Translations under genes and position numbers: made by a program | Notes under the pieces: generated by a model | Database searches by the model: none | Told to the model about the DNA's origin: nothing | What the model saw: only the letters and a program-made list of their open reading frames with translations | Assembly: GCA_018136815.1 (NCBI GenBank) | Contig: CM030933.1 | Coordinates: 2,239,344-2,303,343, forward strand | DNA: 64,000 bases | Origin: Isochrysis galbana | Taxonomy: Eukaryota; Haptophyta; Isochrysidales; Isochrysidaceae | Direction: 5' to 3' | Shown here: in pieces, positions 30,090-42,074 of the stretch | Layout: each line of letters begins with the position of its first letter | How positions within the stretch are numbered: the stretch's first letter is position 1

Positions 30090-32187
30090 AATTATTTTTA
30101 ACAAATTTTTATGGGTCGCGGCGCGGCAAAGGAACGGGACTAGCGCGCACACAAGACAGGACTCCCTGCCGCGGCAAGCGCAAGCACCCTTCCCCCTTAT
30201 GCTGCCACCCAGCTCTTCACTAGCTTACTACCTGCGTTAGCCGGAGCACCCCTCCCTCCACACTCAAACAGCCCCCCACGCCAGGATCCTGTTCTGGTCT
30301 CGCAGGCAAGGGGGCCTAATGGGAGGGAGAGGAGCAACTCCTCAAAGAGGAGCTTTGGGGAAGGAGATGTTTGAGTGGGGGCGCTATACCCTTGCGCTAG
30401 GCATGGGCAGCGACGCCGCCTCAAGACATCTCCTCCCTCTGGTCTTGAGTCGAAATTTTTGGTGTTTGAAACCGAGGGCGAGGGGGTTTGTGCTTCTTGG
30501 GTTGGTTGTAGTGGGATGAGGGAGTGGGAGATGGAGTGAAGTGTTGAAATCTATCTGAGCATTAGTACCACTACTCTCACTAGCCCGGTACTAACACGAC
30601 AGCCCTCAGCGCACCTGCCCGTACACCTTGGCGCGTGCTGTTGTCACAAATACATACTCCTATGCACCCTTCCACATCTCCCCCCTCGCAGGCCCCCGGC
30701 TCCCATTCTAACTCCCCACAAGTTACAATGAGGGAAAACCCATTGAGGCGGTCCGGTCGACGCCGGCCGACTCTCCGGGAAAAAGCACCGGGGGGGGGGG
30801 AGGAACCTCTCGTCAAAAAAGGAGAACGGCCCTTACAGCTCGCGCCGCGAGCGGTCCTCGAAGAAATAAATGACTGCGCCCCCCGATATCTGCCACAGGG
30901 ACGTCTTGAGCCACTCCCTTCTTCTCGCCTCTCCTGTCGCCAGCCGCCCCCCTTCGCCCGTTTGCTAACGCAAACGGGGCTCGTTTCTCACCACACTCCA
31001 TCGGGGGGGTTGCAAATCCCCCCCTCTCCCTCGTTCCATTCTCTTCCGCCCCGGTCCCTGCGGCGCGTCGCCATGCGGCGCGCCATGGCCTGCTCTCAGA
31101 GGTCCTTCAGGGGCGCCCAGAGGGCCAGCAGGGCCAGCTCAGGGGGCAGTGGAGGCTGGGGCTCAGCCCCTGGCCCCCCCTGCCTCTCCCTCGCTCGCCT
31201 CGCTGGCCTTGGGTGCCGCCCTGAGGCCCCTGTCTGCCTGGCGACCAGGGATGGGGGGGGGAGTCAGTACGAGAGCAGGCCCATGCGGGCCTGGGAGTGC
31301 GGCTCGCGGCCCGCGCCCACTAGGGGTCTGGGCTGATTTGATGAGTGCCCTGCCCCTGCCAGAGGGCAGGGGCTGGGGTTGAATGTACGGGCCCACCCCG
31401 GGGGGTGTCCGCGATGGAAAGAGGGGGGCGCGAGGCCCCCATTGACCCCCACTTATAAAAGTAGGTTGTGGAGTGAAGTGTTGAAAGAGGGCCCAAGGCA
31501 GGGCACTGAGTTGTAGGCACTTGTGACCCACAAGCGTGGGGTGAAAACGGGAAGTGTATCAACATGTGTCTTGAATTGAAAGTTTTGGTGCTTTGAACAG
31601 AGGGCGGGGGGGTTCGTGCTGTTTGGGTTGGTTGAAGTGTGAAGGGGGAGTGGGAGAGGGAGTCTAGTGTTGAAAGAGGGCCCAAGGCAGGGCACTGAGT
31701 GATTGGTACTAGTGGCCCACAAGAGTGGGGTGAAGACGAGAATTGTGTCAACAAGTTGGAAAACAGAGGCATGGGGTGCTCTCCGTATGGGGTTGATGGT
31801 TGTTTGTGAAGTGCCCTCCCATGTTGGGTGCACTGATGGTAGAGGTTTCCACCATGGGGAGGGCAGCTGAGCTACCCTCCCACATGAGGTGCTCTTGGGG
31901 TGGGAAGGTTTCCCACTGTAGGAGGGGGCCTCAAAGTTCAAAGACCCCCTGCATGATGCGCAGACTGCGCAGAGCCATGGTGGCAACCTGTTCGGTGCCA
32001 GTGCTCGCCACCCCGCGCGCTTGCGCGGGTGTGGTTTGGATGGGTTGGATGGGCTCTGAGAGGGCTTTCTGACGAGCCGCCTCGGGCGGCGTGGGGCGTC
32101 CCAGGTGGGGCGCGGTGGCGAGGGTCGCCTGGGGCTCGGGAGCGGTCGCGGCACGCTCCATAGTTCAAAGTATAACAATAGTTGATA
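30090..32187 (-). mobile_element. Complete class 4 retroposon (16-bp duplication) containing a nested one
   Basis: TTTGGGATCACTAATA occurs at 30074-30089 and 32188-32203, bounding the unit. In minus orientation it opens with ATG at 32161 (Met-Glu-Arg-Ala-Ala), 26 bases from its 5' end, and closes with CGACCCATAAAAATTTG plus an AT tail. It contains a 189-bp period direct repeat (31480 and 31669) and the inserted element 30550-31468. Without the insert it is about 1.18 kb. The frame is short, so it is non-autonomous. Confidence 0.75.
30550..31468 (-). mobile_element. Complete class 2 retroposon with 18-bp target-site duplication
   Basis: TGGAGTGAAGTGTTGAAA stands at 30532-30549 and 31469-31486. 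In minus orientation the 5' end is CAACCTACTTTTATAAGTGG, a 7-bp hairpin with loop TTAT, and the 3' end is GCTCAG plus a short AT tail. It is very similar over its whole length to 40785-41711 in the opposite orientation. No protein is supported. It is nested in the class 4 element. Confidence 0.85.
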
Positions 32188-32438
32188 TTTGGGATCACTA
32201 ATAGGAGCGCGAGTCCCCGACACGCTAGCCTACCTCAAAACGCTCGGTGAGGGCGAGTACGCCACTATCCTAGGAAGTCGCGTTCCGTCAAAAGAGGGCC
32301 AGGTGATTTTTTTGTCATCCATATGTGCTATGTGCTTGTTTTCTTTTTAGGTAGCCACAATAATATTATTATTACGACGATGAGTACAAAGCTAATCACG
32401 CTCCCCCCCCCCCTCTCAACACACGCGGTAACCCCCAG

Positions 32439-33580
32439 CTACGCGGGCTGAGTTTTCATCTTCTTCGGGTCGAGGTAGTTGAGGATCCATTTGGCTCTTA
32501 GCGCTTTCACGTGGTTGGGCCAATCAATGAGTCCAAGCCCCAGTGCTGGGCCGTTTGGCTCTTCCCCTTCAATCGGTGCTTCTGGATGTTTGATCCATTG
32601 GATCTTGCGCTCCGTCTTCCGGTTCGTCCATAGTATGAGGTCTACTTGTTTTCTCAGGTGCTGGCGGTGGAACCAGTTTGGCGGCACTAAAGTTTGTAGC
32701 CAGTATCGGGGGATCGAGTATATAATATATAAGAAAGTTTGCGACTTTCGTTTTGCCGTGAATCGAAAGCGTACTTGCGACGGGCGCATATGCTGTCGTC
32801 CTTTTCGCTATTTTATCTGCGAGTTTTCTCCAGAAAGTGTTGATCGCTTTTTGGTCATGAGTGTAGCGTGGGACATGTAGTGCTGATCGGGAGGTTCCTC
32901 TCGGCCTCAGTGTGTGGATCGACGCTTTTGCGTCCAGTGCGTCCCTCTTGCTTGCGAATGGACCCCATTCCGGGGTCAGTGCTGAGATTGTCTTTGCGTG
33001 AGTGGTGTGATGTATTGCCCCAAGCCCTGTCGCCAGGGCTCTGCTGACCGTTCGTCCCCTCGCACGCGGCGGGGGAGGGTCTGGACGTTCTTCTCTGTAT
33101 CGTTCTTCAGGGTCACCTCTGGTGATGTTGAGCCTCTGCAGGTTCCTGGTGCAGGGATTTCTGCCCCATGCTGATAGACCCTTTGGGGGGTGAGTGGTGT
33201 TGTCTGGCCTGGCCTGTGCCTCGTGCATGCGCACGAGGTCAGTGCCGTGGCGATGTAGGGGCCCAGCCTTGCGGCTTTCCCTATGGGATGCGGCGTTGTG
33301 CCGACTTGAGTCACTGGGTGGGTGGCCTTTGGTGGCTGGAGGGAGGAGTAGTGGGTGTTGTTGGCCTTGCTGGCCATGCTGGCCATGCTGATGCGTGCCT
33401 GTCAGGTGGTGGCCCGGGGCGCGCCTCGAGCGCACCTTGGTCGGAGTGGCGCCCTCTCGTGGGCGCTTCGGGTGCGACGCGTCGGGCATGGCCCGATCGT
33501 CCGTCGCGGCGGGGTGGGCGGCAGGAGAGGAGGGGAGCGGCGCGCGCTCCATGACCCTATCTTTTTAAAGATAGTTGCGG
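32439..33580 (-). pseudogene. Internally deleted LINE: 5' end joined to reverse-transcriptase thumb
   Basis: The 5' hairpin CTATCTTTAAAAAGATAG (33574-33557) precedes ATG at 33552 (Met-Glu-Arg-Ala-Pro-Leu). After an ORF1-like basic start (HPKRPREGA), the frame jumps to the C-terminal part of a LINE reverse transcriptase: LSIHGKTKVANFLIYYI, and in the next frame GLGLIDWPNHVKALRAKWIL. The polymerase core (YxDD) is absent and a frameshift lies near 32600-32700. The copy is dead and its 3' end is cut off near 32439. Confidence 0.75.
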
Positions 33581-33718
33581 ACTGTAGGTAAGCGGACTAA
33601 ATGCCATAGGCGATAGGCGGACCGGCTGCTACATGCGCGGCCCTGCCACCCTACCCAAGCCCCAAGCCCCCCCCCCCCCGGGGGGGTGTTTCGGTGTTTC
33701 TTAGGCGGGGTTTCTTAG

Positions 33719-33749
33719 CTGGGGGTCGAGCCTCAGGCTCGACCCCCAG
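33719..33749. repeat. Perfect 14-bp hairpin with 3-nt loop
   Basis: CTGGGGGTCGAGCC (33719-33732) and GGCTCGACCCCCAG (33736-33749) pair fully around TCA. Three TTTCTTAG copies flank it. It resembles a very stable RNA hairpin; context does not show its use. Confidence 0.7.
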
Positions 33750-34042
33750 TTTCTTAGCGAGTCGGCGGCCAAAATCATGTTAAGCTTTCTTAATGGTAGG
33801 GTTTCTTAATGGTGCACCCATACTGTATCATGGTAGACCGACATTGACTGAAGTGTAGTGAGTAGTGATTGATAGAAGCGTAGAGACGCCGTAAACGTAT
33901 AGACATAAGAACGAAGATCGACCATGTACCATCGCGGTTATAACGGTAGAGCGGACATAGCGAACTAGCCTACAGAGGCTCGCGAATGCGACAAAGCGAC
34001 AATGCGACACCCCCCGACTTAGATCCTCAGATGTTTTTTTTT
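33750..34042 (+). repeat. Intergenic with class 3 T-tailed 3' end
   Basis: It closes with ATCCTCAGATG plus nine T at 34034-34042, the class 3 terminus. Upstream sequence has no gene. A long C-rich stretch follows to about 34440. Confidence 0.4.
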
Positions 34043-34483
34043 CAACCCCCCCCCCCCCCCCCCCTTTCCAACCGGCCTCCCCCCCCCGCCACGACGCCGC
34101 CGTCCCTCCTGTCGGTTTCCCTCCCCCCCCCCCTCTCGAGAGCTACATACTTTATTATAAAATATTGTAGAGAGAGCTGATCTGGGCTTTCCCCTCTTTC
34201 CCCTCTTTTACCTCTCCGCGCCCCCCTCCCCCCTCCCCTCTTCTCTCTTCCCCCTCCCCTCTTCTCCCTCCCCCCCCCGCGCGCGCCTCGCGCGAGCGCC
34301 TCCATCCCCTTCCCTCCCCTCCCCGCCCGCTCGCTCCCCACCCTCTCTCTCTCCTCTCTCCCCCCACCCTGCCCTGCCCTGCCAGTCTCCTAGCGTCAGA
34401 CTCTCTCCCACGCGACCCCTCACCCCCACACCCGACCTTTCTCCTGCCATCTCCGCCCCGCCTTTCGGCAGGAGGGCAGCGTG

Positions 34484-36487
34484 ATGGCTACTCCTGACGG
34501 CTCTCATGTGGCGTGGCAGCTTCACCAGGACTTGCACAAGCTGAGGATTGATCAGCTCAAGGTCGGTCTGAAGCAGTGTGGACTCGCCGTCTCCGGCCGC
34601 AAGTCAGATCTCGTCCAGAGGATCATGAACTTCTACGACAATCCCAGCCCGTCGAATAGGGAGTTGGTCAACCGCTGGCTCTATGCCTCCGGTGCGTCGG
34701 AGCGGCAGACGCAGAGCACGGCAAGATCTGCGCAGCCGTCATCTTCCGCAGCTCACTCCATGGCATCAACGTTGAGAGGAGCTCCAACCGCTAAGGCTGT
34801 CCAGCAGGTGCGTGCGGACAGCTCGCTCTTCCCCATATACGACGCTCTTCGGCCGCACCTATCCACTGTCGGCATCCCCCTTTGCTCAGGATGACTACCA
34901 GTTCCTGGCAGATTTGGCCAGCGAAGTGGGCTTGCCTTGCTTCCCCAGCAGAACTTCTGGCGACTCGCGCGTCAATCTGTGGACTTCCGCCTGTCTCTGC
35001 GGGACTGGGACAGCTCTGCCTGGGCAGATCCTTATTGCTTGCGAGGAGTGCAAGAAGAGTTGGCACCTACGATGCATGGGCCTGCCCTCCAGCATAGCCA
35101 TCGCATACCGATGCCCTCTTTGCCGAGCCCGCAACTTCGACCCCTTCCTCATCCATTTTCCGAGGGATTTGCGCTGCGATTTTCTCCTCATCGCAGGGCA
35201 GCCGATGCAGGCCGTCCAACCATCGTCGACTGGATTGCTCGCATGCGCACTTATTGGCGCCCAAAGAAAGCAAGCCTGCTTGGACGTGACCCTAACGCGC
35301 GAGCAACTTGCTATGCTCCACTACAACCCCAACGGCTCTGATGAGCAACCATACGTTTTGCGGGTGTCATCATTCTTGGGGTCGCCGCGAAAGAAGCTAC
35401 ACAACCACCGATGGCCACTTCATGCAAATGCTGGCGTCAACACGCACACAGCTCAGGTCAGCCGCGAGGACTATGCCATGAGCTTCAGTTTTGGCCCCAT
35501 GGGGACCACCAGTCCGGCAGTACACATACACTTGCAAGCGGCAGTGGTCACAGCAAGGGTAGCATACTCGGCTGATATTCGCAAATTGTTGAGCTCACCC
35601 TTGGTGTAGCATGCAGACTCACACCTCCGCACTTCTTTTTTGCATGTAGTTGGCTCACCTGCCTCCTGTGTGGGACGGTCGGACAACCAACGACAGAAAT
35701 ATGGACTTGCCCTTGCAAGTTCCCGTGCATATGCTGCAGCAGGGTCAGAACCGTATTGTTTTTGTTGCCAGTGATCCTGAGCCGCACGTATTGGTAGCGG
35801 AGATCCTTGTGCGGCTCTCGGCAGAGCAAATCAAGCAGGAGGTAATCGCAAATAGGACGCTCCCCCTATCGGTGGCGAAAGCGCATGTACATGCGTCCTT
35901 CGACCGGATGGGCGTTCAGTCTGACTTTGGTGACGACGACGAAATTGAGGCGTCCTCCGTCCAACTGACGCTCCACTGTCCGCTCACCCGCATGCGCCTC
36001 GGAATACCAGCTCGAGGAGTTGGGTGCTCCCATATTGAGGCCTTCGACCTCGATGCGTTCTTGCAGGTCGGTACTACATTAGAGTAATGCCCTCGGCGTA
36101 GGCTCCTTCCATTTGCTCGCCTCGTTCGTGCGCGAATGTGTCTTTCGGCATTCCGTTGCAACTGGCTCAAGCCGCATCCCTCCCCTTTGTTGCCGCTTTC
36201 AGTGTCAACGTGCTGCTCGAAATCCTAGATGGGCGTGCCCGATTTGCTCGTCGGCCTGTAAGCCACCTTTCCTGCGCGTCTGCTCGTGGATGCAAGACAT
36301 CCTCTCTCGCACTGCAGCTGACGTGAGCCGCATTGTGGTAGATCCTCAGGGCGATTTCAGCCTTCTGCCTGAGGTATCTCAAACGCACAATTCCCAACGG
36401 AAACGGAGCAGTGGAGAAGCTTTCTCCTTGGACCTAGACGATTCCTCAGTGGGAGACAATGAGGATAATCCCATCTGTTTGGATTGA
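34484..36487 (+). CDS. SIZ1: SUMO E3 ligase, SIZ/PIAS family
   Basis: Proposed exons 34484-34807, 34890-35456, 35650-36066 and 36203-36487 join in phase to 530 residues. Domain order is SAP (residues about 12-47, LHKLRIDQLKVGLKQCGL), a PHD finger (about 138-180, ACLCG..CEEC..WHLRC..CPLC), PINIT (about 190-380, with VNTHTAQ|LAHLPP across the intron) and the SP-RING (about 405-455: HCPLTRMRLGIPARGVGCSH, then WACPIC after the last intron). The tail ends in acidic residues and NPICLD, a possible SUMO-interacting motif. The family moves SUMO from Ubc9 to nuclear substrates. SAP plus PHD plus PINIT plus SP-RING is the plant SIZ1 order; animal PIAS lack the PHD. Confidence 0.9.
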
Positions 36488-37828
36488 TTCCTCCTGTGCG
36501 CTTCGACGTGTGCCGCGCTTGGAGCTACGGCGCACTAGCCTCAGGAGAACCCGCGCCGCTCACAAACGTTGAACAGTCTGACCCTCTGCTTACAAGGAGC
36601 CTTCGTGTTCCAAACCGCGTACCCTTGGAATCCATGCCTAACACCCCGATGCATGGCTACGTCGAGTTTCGGTTTCCTCCCCATCGTTTCTCCTTCATTG
36701 TCGAACTCAGAATCAATCAACAATTAGTTAGTTCATCATGCCGCATTTGAAATCAAATTACACTTGTGCGTTTATTTGTGGCACAAGTGTGGCGTCGTTG
36801 CTATCACATTTTGCCTTCACATAGCTTTGGCCATGGCCACTCCTGCGGTGCGTGGGGCGAGGATGGGTCAGTATGGGTGTGTGCCACCCTCAAGACCCCG
36901 CGTGCCGCCTACCAGTGGCCAGTGGCCCCTCACACTCTCACACTGCTCGCGAGAGGTGAGGGCTCACCATGGCCCACCACCTCCAGGCCATTCTTGCTGG
37001 CGCCGGTCGCGAGCGCGATTACCCATCGCGGAAGCTCCGCGTTTCTCGTAGTCTTATAGTGATGTGCCCCTTATTCAATATTATTCAATACTCTGATTCC
37101 CTCCCGTGCGGCGTGGGCGTGGGCGACCGTGTCATTCTCCCATATAGACCGCGCCATTCTCATTCTCCCGTGCGCGGCAAGCGAGGGTGGTCACTCACCG
37201 ACGACATAGCCTTTCGTGGGGGGGAGGGGGTTCTTGGGGGGAGCGGGGGGGAGACAGTTGCCGGGGCAGGTGGGGGGACCCTGGGGAATCCTTGGACACA
37301 CAGGGCAGGTGGAGCAAACAGTGCGGTGGATAAAAGAGTGAGCTGCGGCCGGGCTAGAGATAGAGGCACTACACACTCACAACATACGGAAAGAAGATGA
37401 GCACCCCCGAGTCCACACACACTTCTCCCCCCCCCCCCCCCCCCCCCCGTTGCCCAACATAAGTGTCCGGGGACGGTGGAGGCGCTAAGGCGGAGGTGAA
37501 AATATGTGGACGTAGTAGGCAAACAAACAACCTTGGAGCTTGGCAGAACGTTGCTGAGCTCACCGCACAACAAGGAATCTTGACCGCTACTCGACATTAC
37601 AGGGGAAAAACTTCGCGGTGTAAAACCCGTCGCCCTTCCTGAACCCCCCCCATGAGGACGGCGAATGCTCTCACGAAGCAGCTGATGAAGTGGAATATCC
37701 ACATGGGGGAAACACTAGTCGCTATCTCGCCCTGTTTGCAGTATCGATATTGAAGCCGAGGCAAGAAGGACTCGCACGCGCACCGGCAAGAATGTCTACC
37801 TAGCACAGCGATATTGGATGTAGAACCA
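36488..37828. other. Intergenic, no gene seen
   Basis: Frames here are short or low in complexity. C and G runs lie at 37218-37252 and 37425-37449. I recognise nothing. Confidence 0.4.
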
Positions 37829-38533
37829 CTAAGACGTCGTACTCGACGATACGGGTGTTGTACTGTTGAAAAACGAATCCTCTTGCAATATAGCAAGAGA
37901 AGGACTATCAAGTGCCTCCTTTCCGAAGCTGACGTCGTCTGTGATTGCTTTGATCAGGTCGGCGAAAGAATCGAACTTGAGCTGAGGCCGGAGAAATGCG
38001 CATATCATGAGCTTCATCTCAGCGCCGTAGAAGTCACGGCCCTTGAAATCGTGGCACAGATACGCCTCCTATGATCAACAGTGCATAAGAAAGGCGTCAA
38101 AAGCGGGCTCATGGCAAGAAAGAATGAGTGCGTCTTGGGTCTACTCCTGTGAGTTCTGTTCGTCGCTCTTCGGCGAAGATCATATACCAAGAGCCTGACG
38201 AGTGTGCTCAGGAAATGGGTGGGGTCGACGCACAATGGTCCGCTGCTTCACGTCTGTATAGGTCGGATTCCACCCCATTGAGAGCACAGCCTTGTGAACG
38301 ACCCGTGCCTCAGCCGGGAGGGTGGGATCGTTGATGGCGGCCCAACCGACGTACACGCCCTCTGTCTCTGCATCGAACTTGGACTCGAACGCTGCGGGGT
38401 CCAGGTTGGCAGTGGGCCAGCCCAGCTGCTTCGAGCCACGCTGGAAGCCCACGACGACACGGCCGCACAGACGGTGCGGCCCAAAGGGCTCAACCACGCG
38501 CTGCAGCGTGATCGGCAGGGACGAGGAGGCCAT
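37829..38533 (-). CDS. RFK: Riboflavin kinase
   Basis: Exons 38533-38234 and 38068-37829 join in phase (QRTI|EAYLCHDF) to 179 residues. The family core is clear: GRVVVGFQRGSKQLGWPTAN (nucleotide and flavin binding; the PTAN motif), GVYVGWAAIND, VLSMGWNPTYTD, EAYLCHDFKGRDFYGAEMKL and FLRPQLKFDSFADLIKAI. The enzyme phosphorylates riboflavin to FMN. No FAD synthetase or phosphatase domain is attached, as in animal and fungal enzymes. The first ATG in frame is at 38533, so an organelle signal is not evident and the cytosol is likely. The intron is 165 nt. Confidence 0.92.
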
Positions 38534-40784
38534 CCGAGGAACAGGGTGGAGCGAACGCAACGAACGCAATGAGAGCACAGAGAGCACGGAGAACCGGGAG
38601 AGCAGGGAGAATCAGGAGAGGGGGGAGGGAGAGGCTGGAGACGCCTCGGCGCCGCCGCGAAAGCGTAGAGAGGCCACATTCCCTCGAGGTCTTTGTTGGA
38701 ACAGGAGGAGAACAGAGGGTTTCCGGAGGGGAAAAGAAGAGAAAGAGGAGTGACGGACACACAGAGGAGAAGAGAGAGAGGGAAGAGAAGAAATCAGGGA
38801 CCTCGTCAGAGGAATCGGGAGTTTCATGGAAGAAGGAAGACGGAAAAAAACTTCTTAGTAGTAAAATTCTCGCTACAGGCGCGGCCCTACGCGAGAGCAG
38901 AGGCTAGCTGCTAGCTAGCTAGAGCTTCACATCGAGCAACGTTTTTCATTAGAGGTTTTTTGCGGGGGTTCCACTTGGGTTTCACTGTTGTGGTTTCACT
39001 TGCTCGAGTCGCGGTGAAACCCGCAGAAAGCCAACTTTCACAAAAGACCTGCGGACCGCGACGGGTTTCACTGCGCCCCGCTCCAATTTCGCTGTTCTGG
39101 TCCGTCGCTCGATCTGTTGCGAGACCACATCCCTTCCTCTATGTTTCTGCTCTATCCCTGTAATTTCCTGTTCACGTTTTTCTGATGACTTTCCAATGGC
39201 TGACGTCTACCAGAATACAAGTTGTCTCGTTGTTACAGTGAGTGTGGTGAACCGACGTCCCCGCTCTCTTCCCGACCTCTCCCTGGGTCCCTGGGTTCCC
39301 GCGTGTTGCGACAGCGTGCGGCGATGCCAACCCGCCCCTTCACGGCGCGGGAGCTGGAGGACGCCGAGCTGGCGCTCGCGCTAGGGATCTAGGGGTGGGT
39401 AAAAACTTTTAGCCGAATTCGCCCAAACTTGTCGGCCAAACTTGCGTGATTCTTGTTGCTCACTGCCCAAACTTGTCGTCAAACTTGTGGCAATTTGTGG
39501 TGCCGCATGTACGTCCGCAGCACGTTTCCCTTGAGGAACACAAAAAAAAAACTCGCAACTAGCGATCGCGCGCAAGCGTCCGACGCCGACCTACCTGTAC
39601 CTCCACCTCTACCTACCTCGCACGTCATTATTAATTACAAATAGCAAATAGCGCCTCTTTGTACATGACTACATGACACAAACCACGCAAACACATGCAC
39701 ACTTATGAAGACTTCACTCCTCACTCCCTCGCTCCCGCCCGGTTGTTGTTGTTGTAACGCAACATCAGCGCGGCTTGAATCTGATCCCCTAGAGATTTCG
39801 CACGATCCGGACCAAACATTTTGGTCAGCAAGGAAAACACGCGCTCACACGAAGCTGAATTTGGAGTCATGCAGGGAACTGCTCACCCTTCCTCGTCTTC
39901 TCCCTATAGACGTGTGACGAAACTTGTTGTCTGCTTTTACGCGGTCGGTGCTCTTTGGTATGGACATACACCCATCAGATTTGCAGAGTCTACCTTGGTG
40001 CTGTGTGTGAGACGTGGATCGTGATTTCAACGAGATATCGCCCCTGTCCCAAATCGAGTGTCGAGTGAATGGAGTCAGACCACGTGTGTGTTTCAACATG
40101 TGAAGTGTCAAGTTGAGTCAAGTAACCTCCAGGTGACAACGAAAGGGATGGGGGTAATTGAACGCTTTTGGTCTGACCGAGCTTTTTTGTATTTGATGTT
40201 GCTATGTTGTTGGGCCTTGTGGGTTCAATGAACGTTCAATCTTTATGGGAGCTGAACCCGAATCGATAAGCGGCCTTTTGTTTTCAATTTTTACTTGGGA
40301 AGCTGAACCCGAATCGACACCTTCTAACAATTCTTGGAGGTGGGGAGTTAATTCCGAATTGACATAAGTTTTGATTATCATCACGACTCATATTGATGAT
40401 TGTTTTCACAGTGAATTTCTTGCTCAAGAGAGTGTGTCTCATATAAGCCAGTGTGAATGATTTATCAATCTCGCAAATTCTGTGTAAGGTGTCTTTAATG
40501 TCCGTATTGTGCTTGAAATTTAATGAATAAGAACTGACATTCGACAGTGTACGTCGAAAACTTTGGGTTGGACATGTTGGAGGTTGACCCCAACCGGCGG
40601 CGGCGGACTGATGTTGTCCAATGCTTCCGCCATAACCTGCATGGCAGATTTAGAATTGGCATATGGCGGAAAGAGAGGTGTTATACACTTTTTATAGTTC
40701 TCGTCCATCTTTCTTATGATCCATATTGCAATCGCTTGAGTACTACATCATCAGGCGACATTCCATTTATAGACATGGTTGGGC
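38534..40784. other. Intergenic with a class 4 fragment
   Basis: At 39323-39388 (+) MPTRPFTARELEDAELALAL and stop match the peptide at 12833 (minus). At 40244-40318 GGGA(A)GCTGAACCCGAATCGA repeats twice with a spacing of about 50. Otherwise AT-rich DNA without a recognised gene. Bases 40768-40784 are the left duplication of the next element. Confidence 0.4.
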
Positions 40785-41711
40785 CAACCTACTTTTATAA
40801 GTGGGGGTCAATGGGGGCCTCGCGCCCCCCTCTCTCCATCGCGGACACCCCCCGGGGTGGGCCCGTACAATCAACCCCAGCCCCTGCCCTTTGGCAGGGG
40901 CTGGGCAATCAACACTCTGGCCCAGACCCCTAGTGGGCGCGGGCCGAGACTCGCACTCCCACGCCCAGCATGGGCCTGCCCTCGAGCTGACTCCCCCCCC
41001 TCCCCTGGTCGCCAGGCATACAGAGACCACTGGGAGGCTCCAATGGCCAGCGTGGCAAGCGTGGGAGAGGCAGGGGGGGCCAGGGGCTGAGCCCCAGCCT
41101 CCACTGCCCCCCGAGCTGCCCTTGCTGGCCCTCTGGGAGCCCCCAAAGGCCCTCTGAGAGCAGGCCGTGGCGCGCCATGATGGCGACGCGCCGCAGGGAG
41201 AGGGGCGGAGGAGAATGGAGAGAGGGAGAGGGGGGAATTTGCGCCCCCCCCGATGGAGTGCGGTAAGAAACGGGCCCCGTTTGCGTTAGCAAACGGGCGA
41301 AGGGGGGCGGCTGGCGACAGGAGGGGCGAGAAGAAGGGAGTGGCTCAAGACGTCCCTGTGGCAGGTATCGGGGGGCGCAGTCATTTATTTCTTCGAGGAC
41401 TGCTCGCGGCGCGAGCTGTAAGGGCCGTTCTGCTTCACGACGAGAGGTCCCTCCCCCCCCCCCCCCCGGTGTTTTTCCCCGGAGAGTCGGCCGGCGTCGA
41501 CCGGTCCGCCTCAATGGGTTTTCCCTCATTGTAACTTGTGGGGAGTTATAATGGGAGCCGGGGGTTTGCGAGGGGGGAGATTTGAAGGGATGCATATGTG
41601 TATGTGTCTGTGCCATCACTTCAAGGCGTGCGGGCAAGTGCGCTGAGGGGTGTCGTGATAGTACCGGGCTAGTGGGAGTAGTGGTACTAACGCTCAGTTG
41701 TTTTATTATTA
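40785..41711 (+). mobile_element. Complete class 2 retroposon with 17-bp target-site duplication
   Basis: TATAGACATGGTTGGGC at 40768-40784 and 41712-41728 bounds it. It begins CAACCTACTTTTATAAGTGG (hairpin, loop TTAT), then GGGTCAATGG, and ends ACGCTCAGTTG with a TTTTATTATTATA tail. An inverted twin lies at 30550-31468. Internal C and G runs (41452-41467) break any long frame, so it is taken as non-coding. Confidence 0.9.
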
Positions 41712-41929
41712 TATAGACATGGTTGGGCACTGTGAGGTGGGTGCCTTTGCTCAAATACTAGAAGATTTTTTTTGTGCCGGGAGCGGCGCATCGCGTATTT
41801 CGTATTTGGAAAACGAGGGGTACCAAATGAAGGCAAACGACCTGCTTGAGCGTTTACTTATCATTACGTGGGCTCGCACACGCGCACACGCACACGCGCG
41901 CGCGCGCGCAGGCGGCATTAATTGGGTAT

Positions 41930-42060
41930 TAACAGGTTGTGCCCCAAATGCTAAGTACCTACTTAGAGATAGTGCTCCACTGCTAAGTACCTACTTAAAG
42001 ATAGTGCCAAAGCGCTTGGTAGATAGCCAACTAAGTAACTAAGTAGTTAGCTGGGTAACT
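41930..42060. repeat. Tandem CTAAGTACCTACTTA hairpin repeats
   Basis: GCTAAGTACCTACTTA occurs at 41951 and 41982 with GAGATAGTGC/AAGATAGTGC behind each. CTAAGTACCTACTTAG is self-complementary. The next 80 bases, to TTGTTCCACGCCTTA, recur inverted at 63465-63520. Confidence 0.6.
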
Positions 42061-42074
42061 TGTTCCACGCCTTA

